Source of the DNA: Microbispora hainanensis
Lineage (GTDB): Bacteria; Actinomycetota; Actinomycetes; Streptosporangiales; Streptosporangiaceae
NCBI RefSeq assembly: GCF_006874475.1
Contig: NZ_VIRM01000058.1
Location: 1 to 61,153, forward strand
Reading direction: 5' to 3'
Length of the DNA stretch: 61,153 nucleotides
Positions within the stretch are counted from its first letter, which is position 1. Each line of letters starts with the position of its first letter. Position numbers and translations under genes: made by a program. Below, in pieces: positions 1 to 8,650 of this stretch. The notes below the pieces were generated by a model. That model was given only the letters and a program-made list of their open reading frames with translations, was not told the DNA's origin and ran no database searches.

Positions 1-1
1 T

Positions 2-794
2 GGCGCGCGACGCCGGAGTTCGCGGCCGACTCGTTCGGGATGGCCCCGCCATACCTGCGGTCGCGCTTGGCGTAGATCTCGCACGCCTGCCACAGGTCGC
101 GCCGGTCGAAGTCGGGCCACAGCTGGTTGAGGAAGACCATCTCGGCGTACGCGGACTGCCAGAGCAGGAAGTTGGACGTGCGCTGCTCGCCCGACGAGCG
201 CAGGAACAGGTCCACGTCGGGGATCTCCGGCTCGTCCAGATAGCGGGCGAAGGTCTTCTCCGAGACCTTGTCGGCCTTGACCCTGCCCGCGGCGATGTCG
301 CGGGCGAGACGCACGGCGGCGTCCACGATCTCGGCACGACCGCCGTAGTTCACGCAGAACTGGAGGGTCAGCCTGCTGTTGCCCACCGTCATCCGCTCGG
401 CGTCCTCCAGCTCCTTGATCACGCTCTTCCAGAGCCGCCCGGGACGCCCGGCCCAGCGGACCCGCACGCCCATCGCGTTGAGCTGGTCACGGCGGCGGCG
501 GATGACGTCGCGGTTGAACCCCATGAGGAAGCGCACCTCGTCAGGCGAGCGCCTCCAGTTCTCCGTGGAGAAGGCGTACGCCGACAGATAGGGGATGCCG
601 ATCTCGATGGCGCCCTCGATGACGTCGAACAGCGACGACTCGCCCATCTTGTGCCCCTCGATCCTGGGCAGCCCGCGCGCCTTGGCCCATCGGCCGTTGC
701 CGTCCATGACGATCGCCACGTGGCGCGGCAGCAGGTCGCGGGGAATGGCAGGCGGGGTGACACCGGACGGGTGCGGAGTGGGAGGACGGACCAT
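2..794 (-). CDS. uppS: Isoprenyl (polyprenyl) diphosphate synthase, 3' end cut by window edge
   Basis: cis-Prenyltransferase that makes the C50/C55 polyprenyl diphosphate carrier for cell-wall precursors; cytoplasmic, membrane-associated. About 264 codons are visible from the ATG at 794 and the frame is still open at the left edge, so the gene is partial. Family hallmarks are plain: [14 protein letters not shown] (catalytic Asp about residue 31), AFSTENWRR (residues 74-82), a conserved [11 protein letters not shown] segment and [19 protein letters not shown], followed by YAEMVF. It lies downstream of recO on the same strand, a usual actinobacterial order, but the two are separated by a repeat-filled spacer. 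Prenyl chain length cannot be told from sequence by eye. Confidence 0.95.
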   Translation of the reverse strand, partial: MVRPPTPHPSGVTPPAIPRDLLPRHVAIVMDGNGRWAKARGLPRIEGHKMGESSLFDVIEGAIEIGIPYLSAYAFSTENWRRSPDEVRFLMGFNRDVIRRRRDQLNAMGVRVRWAGRPGRLWKSVIKELEDAERMTVGNSRLTLQFCVNYGGRAEIVDAAVRLARDIAAGRVKADKVSEKTFARYLDEPEIPDVDLFLRSSGEQRTSNFLLWQSAYAEMVFLNQLWPDFDRRDLWQACEIYAKRDRRYGGAIPNESAANSGVAR

Positions 795-874
795 GTACCG
801 AGGGTATTGCGTCCGGGCCGGTCCTCAGGCTCGCGAGACGTGCGGATCCCGTGCGGATTCGGTGCGTTTCGGAA

Positions 875-1091
875 CGACCCCCGGACCCCCGTGAGGGCGC
901 TCAGACGATCCTCGCTTCGCTTGCGGTCGCCTGACAGCGTCACACCGGGGGACGACCCCCGGACCCCCGCGAGAGCCAGGTCAAATGATCCGCGCTTCGC
1001 TTGCGGTCATCTGACTGTCGACACTGGGGGGCGACCCCCAGACCCCCGTGAGGGCGCTCAGACGATCCTCGCTTCGCTTGCGGTCGCCTGA
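875..1091. repeat. Three tandem ~60-bp imperfect repeats between uppS and recO
   Basis: Cores at 875-934, 953-1014 and 1032-1091 all run from CGACCCCC(G/A)GACCCCCG through a variable middle to CGCTTCGCTTGCGGTC and end in CTGA; spacers are 17-18 bp. Units 1 and 3 are nearly identical over 60 bp and unit 2 is more diverged. Each unit can form GC-rich secondary structure. On the minus strand unit 3 supplies the last codons and the stop of recO. It looks like an intergenic REP-like family element; no transposase is present. Confidence 0.85.
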
Positions 1092-1825
1092 GCTGGCCAC
1101 TCCCTCTCCACATGTCGCAGGGAGCGGATGCCGTGCTCCAGGTGCCACTGCAGGTAGGCGGCGACCAGGCCGCTGCACTCGGTGCGGTGCCGGGCCTCGG
1201 AGGCGTCGGCCGCCGTCCAGTCGCCGCGCAGCAGGGCGATCATCAGCGCGATCGTCTCCGCGGCGGGCACGGCGGCGCCGGCCGGGCGGCACGCGCCGCA
1301 CACCACGCCGCCGGCCACGATCGCGAAGGCGCGCACGGCCTCCGCCCCGCACCGCGCGCACTCCGACAGAGCGGGGGCGTAACCCGCGACGGCCAGCGAG
1401 CGCAGGAAGAACGCGTCGAGCACCAGCCGGGCCTCGTGACCGCCTTCGGCGAGCGTGCGCAGCCCGCCGACCAGCAGCAGGAACTGGCGCAGCGCCGGCT
1501 CCTTCTCCCCCACCGTCAGCCGGTCGGCCGTCTCCAGCATCGCGGTCCCCGCGGTGTATCTGGCGTAGTCGGCCACGATCGCCTCGCCGTACGGGTGCAG
1601 GGTCTCGACCTGGGTGATCACGTCGAGCGACCTGCCGCTGTGGAGCTGCAGGTCGACGTGGGAGAACGGCTCCAGCCGCGCGCCGAAGCGCGACTTGGTC
1701 CTGCGCACGCCCTTGGCGACGCCGCGGACCTTGCCGGTGCGCCGGGTGAGGATGGTGATGATGCGGTCGGCCTCACCCAGCTTCTGGGTGCGCAGCACGA
1801 CGCCCTCGTCCCGGTAGAGGCTCAC
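1058..1825 (-). CDS. recO: DNA repair protein RecO
   Basis: Recombination mediator of the RecFOR pathway that helps load RecA on SSB-coated DNA. The 255-residue product opens with the typical RecO N-terminus VSLYRDEGVVLRTQKLGEADRI (OB fold), followed by RRTGKVRGVAKGVRRTKSRFG, and has a zinc-finger-like C-x2-C...C-x2-C segment (CARCGAEA...VVCGACR). I chose the GTG at 1825 because homologues begin there; the longer open frame upstream has no family match. The last ten residues (QATASEARIV) and the TGA stop come from repeat unit 3, so the native C-terminus seems to have been replaced or extended by the repeat. Downstream neighbour is uppS. Confidence 0.93.
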   Translation of the reverse strand: MSLYRDEGVVLRTQKLGEADRIITILTRRTGKVRGVAKGVRRTKSRFGARLEPFSHVDLQLHSGRSLDVITQVETLHPYGEAIVADYARYTAGTAMLETADRLTVGEKEPALRQFLLLVGGLRTLAEGGHEARLVLDAFFLRSLAVAGYAPALSECARCGAEAVRAFAIVAGGVVCGACRPAGAAVPAAETIALMIALLRGDWTAADASEARHRTECSGLVAAYLQWHLEHGIRSLRHVEREWPAQATASEARIV

Positions 1826-2091
1826 CCCGCCATCGTATGGGTGGGCGTGGGCGCCCGCCCCTCTAGCCGGGTATTCGCCCCCTTGAGGGGCATGAAAGGT
1901 GAAAATTCGGTAATGATCCGGCGACGATGCCCTGTGACGAACCCGTCCCAAGCTGTACATCCAGGGGCCGTACGGTAAACCTGGGGTGCATCGGTTCAAC
2001 CGAAAGGTCACTAAGCTTTGGCTTCCGGCGGACTTCCCCGCGCCGGTCAAGCCTGAGGGCCTGATCTCCCCCCGTTGCGTGAAAGGTTGCC

Positions 2092-3699
2092 ATGACCCGC
2101 GTGGTCCTGCTGGGCGCCCCGCCCGGCCCGATCAGTCCCCCGCCGCTCGGCGGTCAGCCCGCCCTGTCCGCGGCCATCACGCTGAAATCGCTGCCCGGGG
2201 CCCCCTCCGCGTACGACAGGCTGCTCGCGCAGGCCGCCGCGCTGGACCCGGAGCCGACGACGATCGCCCGCCCGGGGGACGCCGCCGCCTACCGCAGGCC
2301 GTACGGCCGGGTGGTGGAGAGCCCCGACGTCGCGGGCGACCTGCGTGCGCTGGCCGACGCGGTCGAGGGCGCCGAGGACAACCTGCTGATCCTGCCGGCG
2401 GACTCGCTGATCCACGACGAGCTGATCTACCAGATCACCAAGGCCAAGCGCGGCGCGCTCGCGCTGGTCGCTCGCGAGCAGCGCGAGGAGGGTGACGAGC
2501 AGGACGAGAACGCGGCCGAGCCCGAACTCGTCCCCATCGAGGAGGCGGAGCCCGAGATCGGCCAGACGGTCGTCGAAGGGCTGCCCATGCGCACCCGCAT
2601 CGGCCGCAGCCGGATCGTCTCGGTCGGCACCGCCTACCACGCCGTGACGCGGCCCAACGCGGTGCTGCTCGGGCCGCTCCACCTCCACCAGCGCCACCTG
2701 CAGACCCTCGCCGAGGTCGCCCGCGAGCTCGCGGACATGGCCCACCTGTTCGGTCCCGAGGACGACGTGACCGAGCTTCTCACGCTCGGCCTGGTCCGGC
2801 GGGGCGTGTCGGTGGGCCGGCGGGGCCGCCGCGACCTGTTCTTCCGCCGCATCCGCAGCCAGGCCGAGGCCGACGAGGCGCTGGCGGAGATGGCGGAGTA
2901 CGACGAGGACCGGGCCCGGCTGAACAACGCCGTGAAGGGCGCCGACGGCTTCTTCACCACGTTCTTCGTCAGCACCTACTCGCGCTTCATCGCCCGCTGG
3001 GCGGCCCGCCGCGGGCTCACGCCCAACCAGGTGACGCTGATCTCGATCGCCCTCGGCCTGCTGTCGGCCGGCGCGTTCGCCACCGGCACCCGCTGGGGGG
3101 CGGTGGCCGGCGCGCTGCTCATCTACTTCGCGTTCGTCTTCGACTGCGTGGACGGCCAGGTCGCCCGCTACGCGCGCAAGTTCGGCGTGCTCGGCGCCTG
3201 GCTGGACGCCACCTTCGACCGGTTCAAGGAGTACGCCGTCTTCGTCGGCCTCGCGGTCGGCGCGACGGTGTCCGGGCAGTTCGGCGACGGCGAGGGCGTC
3301 TGGACGCTGGCGCTGGTCGCGCTGGCCCTCCAGTCGGTCAAACACCTGCTGGACTTCTCGTTCGGTGCGGCCAACCGGCGCAAGGCGCCCGTGCCGCTGC
3401 CCACGCTGGACCTGACGGTCGCCGACGACCGGCCGCTGCGGGAGGCGCTGGAGGAGCGCCGGGCGAGCCGGAGCACCGGCGTGCGCGGGCTGCTGAAGCT
3501 CTGGACCAAGGCCGGCAAGTTCCGCCCGGTCCACTGGGCCCGCAAGATGATCGTGTTCCCGATCGGCGAGCGTTTCGCCGCGATCGCGATCACCGCCGCG
3601 TTCTTCGACCCCCGGGTGACGTTCCTCACGCTGATCGTCTGGGGCGGCGTCGCGGCCACCTACACCCTCACCGGACGTCTCCTGAGGTCGCTCGCATGA
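2092..3699 (+). CDS. CDP-alcohol phosphatidyltransferase family protein (large, two-part)
   Basis: Integral membrane phospholipid-type transferase. Residues 351-376 carry the complete CDP-alcohol phosphotransferase signature D-x2-D-G-x2-A-R-x8-G-x3-D-x3-D (D351, D354, G355, A358, R359, G368, D372, D376), set among hydrophobic segments. The ~280-residue N-terminal half is soluble, contains an acidic stretch (about 128-155) and may be a nucleotidyltransferase-like or accessory domain; I cannot assign it. The alcohol acceptor is unknown. SD-like AAAGG precedes the ATG. The stop overlaps the next gene by 4 bp (ATGA), so the two are probably translated together. Confidence 0.85.
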   Translation: MTRVVLLGAPPGPISPPPLGGQPALSAAITLKSLPGAPSAYDRLLAQAAALDPEPTTIARPGDAAAYRRPYGRVVESPDVAGDLRALADAVEGAEDNLLILPADSLIHDELIYQITKAKRGALALVAREQREEGDEQDENAAEPELVPIEEAEPEIGQTVVEGLPMRTRIGRSRIVSVGTAYHAVTRPNAVLLGPLHLHQRHLQTLAEVARELADMAHLFGPEDDVTELLTLGLVRRGVSVGRRGRRDLFFRRIRSQAEADEALAEMAEYDEDRARLNNAVKGADGFFTTFFVSTYSRFIARWAARRGLTPNQVTLISIALGLLSAGAFATGTRWGAVAGALLIYFAFVFDCVDGQVARYARKFGVLGAWLDATFDRFKEYAVFVGLAVGATVSGQFGDGEGVWTLALVALALQSVKHLLDFSFGAANRRKAPVPLPTLDLTVADDRPLREALEERRASRSTGVRGLLKLWTKAGKFRPVHWARKMIVFPIGERFAAIAITAAFFDPRVTFLTLIVWGGVAATYTLTGRLLRSLA

Positions 3700-4406
3700 T
3701 CACTCAGCCGCAGGTCATCACGCCGCTCCCCGACCCGGACGAGGAGCGCCGCCGCATCCAGACCGCGCGCCTGCTCGCCTACCGCGACGACGGCCCGCTC
3801 GCCACCGCGCTGAAGGGCTCCCTGGGCCGGCTGCTGCCGCCCGTGCCCGCGACCGTGGTGGCGCTGATCGCGATCGTGGCGCTGACCGTCGCCGGCGCCC
3901 TCACCGACGGCCCGATCCTGATCGTGCCCGTGGCCGTGCTGCTCGTGCTGGTCCTGCCCACCGCCGGACGCGACCACCTGGGCCGTTTCGACTGGCTCAC
4001 TCCCCCGCTGCTGCGGGCGGCCGAGTTCATGACGATCATCGTGCTCGGGCTGGCCGAGGACACGCCCAAGTGGCTGCTGTTCGTGCTGCTCTACGTGATC
4101 GGCTACCACACGTACGACACCGTCTATCGCACCCGGCAGGGCATCTGGCCCCCCGCCTGGCTCTACCAGGCCGGGCTGGGCTGGGAGGTCCGCCTGCTGG
4201 TCCTGGGCGTGGCCGCCGCCGCCGGATGGCTGACCCCCGTGGCGGCCGTCCTCACGGCGTACCTGCTCGTACTGTTCGCGATCGAGAGCATCACGAGCTG
4301 GGTGCGGCTCGACAAGGCCTCCGCGCAGGCCCAGGCCGACCAGGACCTGGAGCAGTCGCCCGAGGAGGCGGCCGAGCAGGTCACCGGCGAGGCCGAGCAG
4401 GGCTGA
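3696..4406 (+). CDS. Polytopic membrane protein, partner of the phosphatidyltransferase (DUF5941-like)
   Basis: 236 residues with about four to six hydrophobic segments (roughly 50-100, 110-140 and 165-205), ending in an acidic, Gln/Glu-rich tail. It starts inside the stop of the preceding phosphatidyltransferase (ATGA overlap). From memory, a related membrane domain (DUF5941) is fused to this transferase in other actinomycetes, so the pair probably forms one membrane enzyme unit; this is inference. No catalytic motif is recognisable. Confidence 0.7.
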   Translation: MITQPQVITPLPDPDEERRRIQTARLLAYRDDGPLATALKGSLGRLLPPVPATVVALIAIVALTVAGALTDGPILIVPVAVLLVLVLPTAGRDHLGRFDWLTPPLLRAAEFMTIIVLGLAEDTPKWLLFVLLYVIGYHTYDTVYRTRQGIWPPAWLYQAGLGWEVRLLVLGVAAAAGWLTPVAAVLTAYLLVLFAIESITSWVRLDKASAQAQADQDLEQSPEEAAEQVTGEAEQG

Positions 4407-4414
4407 GCCGATCC

Positions 4415-4486
4415 GTCCCCGCAGGCCCTGCGAGGCCGGCGGGGACCATGACGACTGGCGGGCCGCCGCCGGCATCCGATGCCGGC
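4415..4486. terminator. Two hairpins between convergent genes
   Basis: First hairpin: GTCCCCGC at 4415-4422 pairs with GCGGGGAC at 4439-4446. Second: GCCGGCATCCGATGCCGGC at 4468-4486 (8-bp arms, 3-nt loop). They fill the gap between the ends of the membrane protein gene (4406) and the minus-strand ATPase gene (4521), fitting a bidirectional terminator without U-tract. Confidence 0.6.
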
Positions 4487-4520
4487 CGCGGCCCGGCCGC
4501 TTTCCGGGGCCGGATGCCGC

Positions 4521-5015
4521 TCAGGAGGCGGGCGAGGCGTCGAAGAGCGCCCAGACCACCTTGCCGCCGCCGCGGGTGAGGATCCATCCCCACGCCGCCG
4601 TCAGCGCCTCGACCAGACGCAGCCCCCGGCCCGACTCCGATAGATCGCTCCACGGCGAGACCGCGGGCACCCGGGCGCTGGCGTCGCTCACACCGCAGCC
4701 GATATGAAACCGGTGCTTCACCAGCCTCAGCCGGATCGGCGGGGCGTCCGCGGGGTCGCCCGGAGCGTGCCGCAACGCGTTGGTCACCAACTCCGACACC
4801 ACGATCTGCACGTCCGGCACGAGGCCGGGCAATCCCCAGCCGCACAGCGTCCTGGCGGTGAAATCACGTGCGGCGGCCGCGGACGTGGTGCGCCCGTGAA
4901 AGGTGCACGTCGCAGACGGGGGCAGGGACAAGCCGGCGACGTCGTCACGCTCGAACATCGAGGTCAACCACGGAGGCGCTGTCGCGGCTCCCGGGCCCGC
5001 CAGGTCTGCTGTCAT
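4521..5015 (-). CDS. ATP-binding protein, anti-sigma-factor-type histidine-kinase-like ATPase
   Basis: HATPase_c_2 / SpoIIAB-RsbW-like protein, 164 residues. Visible: N-box ELVTNALRHAPGD and G-box SESGRGLRLVEALTAAWG. Such stand-alone GHKL ATPases in actinomycetes commonly sit beside XRE/DUF5753 regulators and are thought to act in partner-switching or differentiation control; the divergent XRE gene at 5240 fits. The ATG at 5015 has a good SD (GAGGGA, 6 nt away); a GTG at 5036 is an in-frame alternative. Confidence 0.85.
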   Translation of the reverse strand: MTADLAGPGAATAPPWLTSMFERDDVAGLSLPPSATCTFHGRTTSAAAARDFTARTLCGWGLPGLVPDVQIVVSELVTNALRHAPGDPADAPPIRLRLVKHRFHIGCGVSDASARVPAVSPWSDLSESGRGLRLVEALTAAWGWILTRGGGKVVWALFDASPAS

Positions 5016-5239
5016 CGCCGATCCCTCAGGTCTCACCCATTACATGATGTGAATTTCCCTGCCGTCGTGTATCTTGCCCTGTGCCTTGCGGATGCAAGCA
5101 CGCGTGCACGTGCAAATGTCGCGCGTCCCCGACTTTCGTGGAAGTCCCCAGAAAAGACGGCCTCGCCCCGGTCCGGTAGGATGATCAACTCGATTGGTTC
5201 ACCAGGATTTCTTCCGGGAGCGCCGCCGATGGAGCGATC

Positions 5240-6139
5240 GTGAACGCACAGGCGGGAAACGCCGCCCCCGCACCGGTCTGGACCGCCCGCGGCGGCCCGA
5301 CGGCCCTGCGGCTTCTGCTCGGGGCCCAGCTCAGGCGGCTGCGCCGGGAGAGCGGCATCACTCCGGAAGAGGCGGCCCGCGCCATCCGCGGGTCGCACGC
5401 CAAGATCAGCAGGCTCGAGCTCGGCCGCGTCGGCTTCAAGGAGCGGGACGTCGCCGACCTGCTCACCCTTTATGGCATCACCGACCCCGACGACCGCGCC
5501 GTGCTGCTCGACCTCGCCCGGCAGGCGAACATCCCCGGCTGGTGGCACAAATACAGCGACGTGCTGCCGGGCTGGTTCGAGTTCTACGTCGGGCTGGAGG
5601 AGGCGGCGTCCGTCATCCGCTGCTACGAGCTGCAGTTCGTGCCCACGCTGCTGCAGACGCCCGAGTACGCCCGGGCCCTCGTGCTGCGGAGCAACGCGGG
5701 CCGGTCCGCCGACGACGTCGACCGGCGCGTGGACCTGCGGATGCGCCGGCAGGAACGGCTGACCGGGCCCGAGGCGGCGACCCTGTGGGCCGTGATGGAC
5801 GAGGGGGCGCTGCGCCGCCCGATCGGCGGCAGGAAGGTGATGCGGGCCCAGCTCGAACACCTCATCGAGGTGACGCGGCAGCCGAACATCACGCTGCAGA
5901 TCGTGCCGTTCGACCACGGCGGGCACGCCGCGTGCGGGGGGCCCTTCACGATCCTGCGCTTCGACGCCCCCGAGCTGCCCGACGTCGTCTACCTGGAGCA
6001 GCTCACCAGCGCCCTCTACCTCGACAAGCCCGAGGACACCGAGGCGTACACGCAGGTGATGAACGCGGTGTGCGTGGACGCCCGGCCTGCCACGCAGACC
6101 GGCGCGTTCCTGGAGGAGCTGCTCGCCGGCCTCGGGTGA
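5240..6139 (+). CDS. Helix-turn-helix transcriptional regulator, XRE type with DUF5753
   Basis: 299 residues. An N-terminal HTH_31-like domain (about 20-75: LGAQLRRLRRESGITPEEAARAIRGSHAKISRLELGR) is followed by a DUF5753 effector domain (about 95-290) with characteristic YELQFVPTLLQTPEYARAL, QERL and the TLQIVPF segment. Start is GTG at 5240; a four-codon mini-frame (ATG at 5229) ends on the same bases. Divergent from the anti-sigma-type ATPase, a WhiJ-like arrangement, though the small DUF397 gene that often completes the trio is not seen here. The target genes are unknown. Confidence 0.88.
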   Translation: MNAQAGNAAPAPVWTARGGPTALRLLLGAQLRRLRRESGITPEEAARAIRGSHAKISRLELGRVGFKERDVADLLTLYGITDPDDRAVLLDLARQANIPGWWHKYSDVLPGWFEFYVGLEEAASVIRCYELQFVPTLLQTPEYARALVLRSNAGRSADDVDRRVDLRMRRQERLTGPEAATLWAVMDEGALRRPIGGRKVMRAQLEHLIEVTRQPNITLQIVPFDHGGHAACGGPFTILRFDAPELPDVVYLEQLTSALYLDKPEDTEAYTQVMNAVCVDARPATQTGAFLEELLAGLG

Positions 6140-6140
6140 C

Positions 6141-7040
6141 CTACTTCCTGGAGAAGAACGCCTGGCAGGTCTCGGCGAAGGCGACCGCCCGGGCGGTGGG
6201 CCGCACGCCGCGCACCGAGGCGAGCACGACGTCGAGCGCGGGCACGTCGTCACTGATCGGGACGCAGGCGACCCGGCCGCCGTCGTAGGTCTGGTCGCTC
6301 TCGGCCCGCTGGTTGAGTATCGAGTAGCCGTGTCCGCCGGCCACCAAGGAGCGCGCCGTCTCGTAGCTCGACGTGCGGAACCGGACGCGCGGCTCGGTCG
6401 GATAGATCGCCCGGAAGTAGTCGCGGCTGCGGGGCAGGTCGAGCAGGATCATCGGCTCGGCCGCGAGGTCCGACAGCGACACCGCCTCGGCCTGGGCCAG
6501 GGGGTGCTCCGGCGGCAGCAGCGCGTACGGCCTGGCCCGGGTGAGCGTGCGGATGTCGAGGTCGAGGGCGAGATCGATGGCGTAGACGAGGGCGACCTCG
6601 CACCTCCCGTCGAGCAGCGCCGCCTCCATGGCGGAGATCTCGCCCTCCGCGACGCTCACCCGCACCCCGGGGTACTTCTCGGCGAACTCGCGCAGCAGCC
6701 GGGACAGGTAGAACGGCGCGAGCGTGGTCAGGCAGCCGACGGCGAGCTCGCCGGTCAGCGATCCCGCGAGGCCGCGCGCCGACTGGGCCAGCGCGGCGGC
6801 GTGGGACAGGAACTCCCTGGCCTCGACGAGGAAGCGCTCGCCCGCGCGGGTCAGCGACAGTCCGCGGGCGTGGTGGCGGATCAGGAGCTGGACGCCCAGC
6901 TCCCGCTCCACCTGGGCGATCGCGGCCGAGATCGCCGACTGCGCCACCATGAGTTCCCTGCTGGCCGCGGTCATGCTGCCGAGCTCGGCCGCGGTTACGA
7001 AGTAACGCAGCTGGACGAGGGTGAAGTTGACGTCCGCCAC
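6141..7040 (-). CDS. LysR family transcriptional regulator
   Basis: 299 residues with an N-terminal winged HTH (about 4-63: FTLVQLRYFVTAAELGSMTAASRELMVAQSAISAAIAQVERELG) and a LysR substrate-binding domain from about residue 90 (ELAVGCLTTLAPFYLSRLL...). The GTG start at 7040 is the family start. Its stop lies 1 bp from the end of the convergent XRE gene. The neighbouring genes do not indicate an effector or target. Confidence 0.92.
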   Translation of the reverse strand: MADVNFTLVQLRYFVTAAELGSMTAASRELMVAQSAISAAIAQVERELGVQLLIRHHARGLSLTRAGERFLVEAREFLSHAAALAQSARGLAGSLTGELAVGCLTTLAPFYLSRLLREFAEKYPGVRVSVAEGEISAMEAALLDGRCEVALVYAIDLALDLDIRTLTRARPYALLPPEHPLAQAEAVSLSDLAAEPMILLDLPRSRDYFRAIYPTEPRVRFRTSSYETARSLVAGGHGYSILNQRAESDQTYDGGRVACVPISDDVPALDVVLASVRGVRPTARAVAFAETCQAFFSRK

Positions 7041-7118
7041 GCCCCCATTGTGACCGCCTCAGTGCCTGGCGGCGCCCGCAAACCGGTATGAACTTCGAAT
7101 GCCTTTTCCTACCCCTGA

Positions 7119-7847
7119 TCAGGCGTTTTCCCTTTGGAAACGCTTGGTGCCCAAGGTAACGCCCAGGACGGCGAAGGCCAGGGACACGACTACGCCCCAC
7201 ACCAGGGCCGGCGACGTGTAGGAACCGGCGAACAGCGCGCGCAGCCCCTCGACCGCGTAGCGGAACGGCGTGAGCCGCGACACCACGTCGAGCCACGCGG
7301 GGGCGAGCGACATCGGCAGCAGCGCGCCCGACAGCAGCATCAGCGGGACCACCAGGGTGGACATGACGGGCGCGAACAGCTCCTGCCGTATCGTGAGCGC
7401 CGCCGTGTACGACAGCGACGCCAGGCCGACCGACAGCACGGTGATCAGCAGCAGCGCCCCCAGCACCCCCGCGATCGGCGCCCGCAGGCCCAGCGCGTAG
7501 CCGGCCACGATGATCGTCGCCGCCTGCACCAGCAGGACGACGCTGTCCCTCAGCACCCGGCCGAGCAGCAGCGTCACCCGGCTCACCGGCGTGACCCGCA
7601 GCCGTTCGAGCACGCCGAACCGCTGGTCGAAGACGATGGTGAAGCCCGCCATTCCCGCGCTCGTCAGCCCGAGCTGCACCAGCAGGCCCGGCACGAGGAC
7701 GGCCCACGAGCCCACGCCGCTGCGCTGGAACAGCGGACCGAACAACACCAGGTAGAGGAACGGCTGCAGGGCGCTGAAGACCAGGCTGAACTTGTTGCCG
7801 AAGGAGACGCGCAGATAGTGCCCGGTCAGGGCGGCGAGGGCGGTCAC
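7119..7847 (-). CDS. ABC-2 type transporter permease (DrrB-like)
   Basis: 242 residues with about six transmembrane segments and the ABC-2 pattern: an N-terminal FSLVFSALQPFLYLVLFGPLF helix, a mid-protein FDQRFGVLERLRVTPVSR loop and a C-terminal LTPFRYAVEGLRALFAG. The GTG start at 7847 overlaps the stop of the ATPase gene (GTGA), so the two are co-translated and form one exporter of the daunorubicin-resistance type. Substrate unknown; lipophilic drug or metabolite efflux is the family expectation. Confidence 0.9.
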   Translation of the reverse strand: MTALAALTGHYLRVSFGNKFSLVFSALQPFLYLVLFGPLFQRSGVGSWAVLVPGLLVQLGLTSAGMAGFTIVFDQRFGVLERLRVTPVSRVTLLLGRVLRDSVVLLVQAATIIVAGYALGLRAPIAGVLGALLLITVLSVGLASLSYTAALTIRQELFAPVMSTLVVPLMLLSGALLPMSLAPAWLDVVSRLTPFRYAVEGLRALFAGSYTSPALVWGVVVSLAFAVLGVTLGTKRFQRENA

Positions 7848-8587
7848 GCGGCGGCCCCCTCGCGCAGCTCGCGGCCGGTCACGGCGAGGAAGACGTCGTC
7901 GAGCGTGCGCGCCCCGTGCTCGGACTTCAGCTCGTCCGGGGTGCCCGCGGCGACGATCCGGCCGTGGTCGATGATCAGGACCCGGTCGCAGAGCGCGTCG
8001 GCCTCCTCCAGGTAGTGGGTGGTGAGGAAGACCGTCAGGCCGTCCCGCTCGCGCAGCCGGCGCACGTGGTCCCACAGGTTGGCGCGGCTCTGCGGGTCGA
8101 GCCCCGTCGTGGGCTCGTCGAGGAAGAGCAGCTCGGGCCGGTGGAGCAGGCCCATCGCGATGTCCAGCCGGCGCTTCTGGCCGCCCGACATCGTGACCGT
8201 CGTACGCTCCTCGACCCCGGGCAGGTCCAGCTCGGCGAGCAGGGTGGTCACCCGTTCGCGGGCCTGCTCCCCGCTCAGGCCGTACAGGCGGGCCTGGAGC
8301 ACGAGCTCCTCCCCCACCGCGGAGAACGGCGCGAAGGCGCCGCCCTGGGCGACGTAGCCGATGCGGCGGCGTACGGCCGCGGGGTCGGCGAACAGGTCGG
8401 CGCCCGCGACGGTGGCGGCGCCGGACGTGGGGCGCAGCAGCGTGGTGAGCATGCGCAGCGTGGTGGTCTTGCCCGCGCCGTTCGGTCCGAGGAAGCCGAC
8501 GATCTCCCCTGGGGAGACGTCGAGATCGATCCCCCGGACGGCCTCGACCGGGCCGAAGGTCTTGGTGAGCCCTCTGGCGTGAATCAT
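7844..8587 (-). CDS. ABC transporter ATP-binding protein (DrrA-like)
   Basis: 247 residues with Walker A GPNGAGKT at 34-41, signature MSGGQKRRLDIAMGL, Walker B ELLFLDEPTTGLD, and the DrrA-type C-terminal tail ARTLDDVFLAVTGRELREG. Drives the overlapping permease. Its start lies 63 bp from the divergent TetR gene, and a palindrome sits between them, so the exporter is probably repressed by that TetR until a substrate appears. Confidence 0.93.
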   Translation of the reverse strand: MIHARGLTKTFGPVEAVRGIDLDVSPGEIVGFLGPNGAGKTTTLRMLTTLLRPTSGAATVAGADLFADPAAVRRRIGYVAQGGAFAPFSAVGEELVLQARLYGLSGEQARERVTTLLAELDLPGVEERTTVTMSGGQKRRLDIAMGLLHRPELLFLDEPTTGLDPQSRANLWDHVRRLRERDGLTVFLTTHYLEEADALCDRVLIIDHGRIVAAGTPDELKSEHGARTLDDVFLAVTGRELREGAAA

Positions 8588-8596
8588 GCGGTTAGG

Positions 8597-8618
8597 GTAA
8601 CACCAAATTTGGAGTCAC
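8597..8618. promoter_or_regulatory. Palindromic operator between ABC exporter and TetR gene
   Basis: A 22-bp inverted repeat whose two 11-bp half-sites (GTAACACCAAA and TTTGGAGTCAC) match at 9 of 11 positions, with a perfect CCAAATTTGG core at 8603-8612. Placement in the only divergent promoter gap points to autoregulation by the TetR at 8651. Confidence 0.7.
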
Positions 8619-8638
8619 TTAAAAGTTGCGTCCACCCT

Positions 8639-8644
8639 TACAAT
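8639..8644 (+). promoter_or_regulatory. Putative -10 box of the TetR gene (leaderless)
   Basis: TACAAT ends 6 nt before the GTG start at 8651, which would place transcription initiation at or next to the start codon. No convincing -35 hexamer is visible. The GGAGG directly abutting the GTG is too close to serve as a normal SD, supporting leaderless expression. Confidence 0.5.
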
Positions 8645-8650
8645 CGGAGG

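Noticed and set aside
419..943. Long minus-strand frame over uppS
   Set aside because: It is a frame shadow: the real uppS frame on the same strand carries the family motifs.
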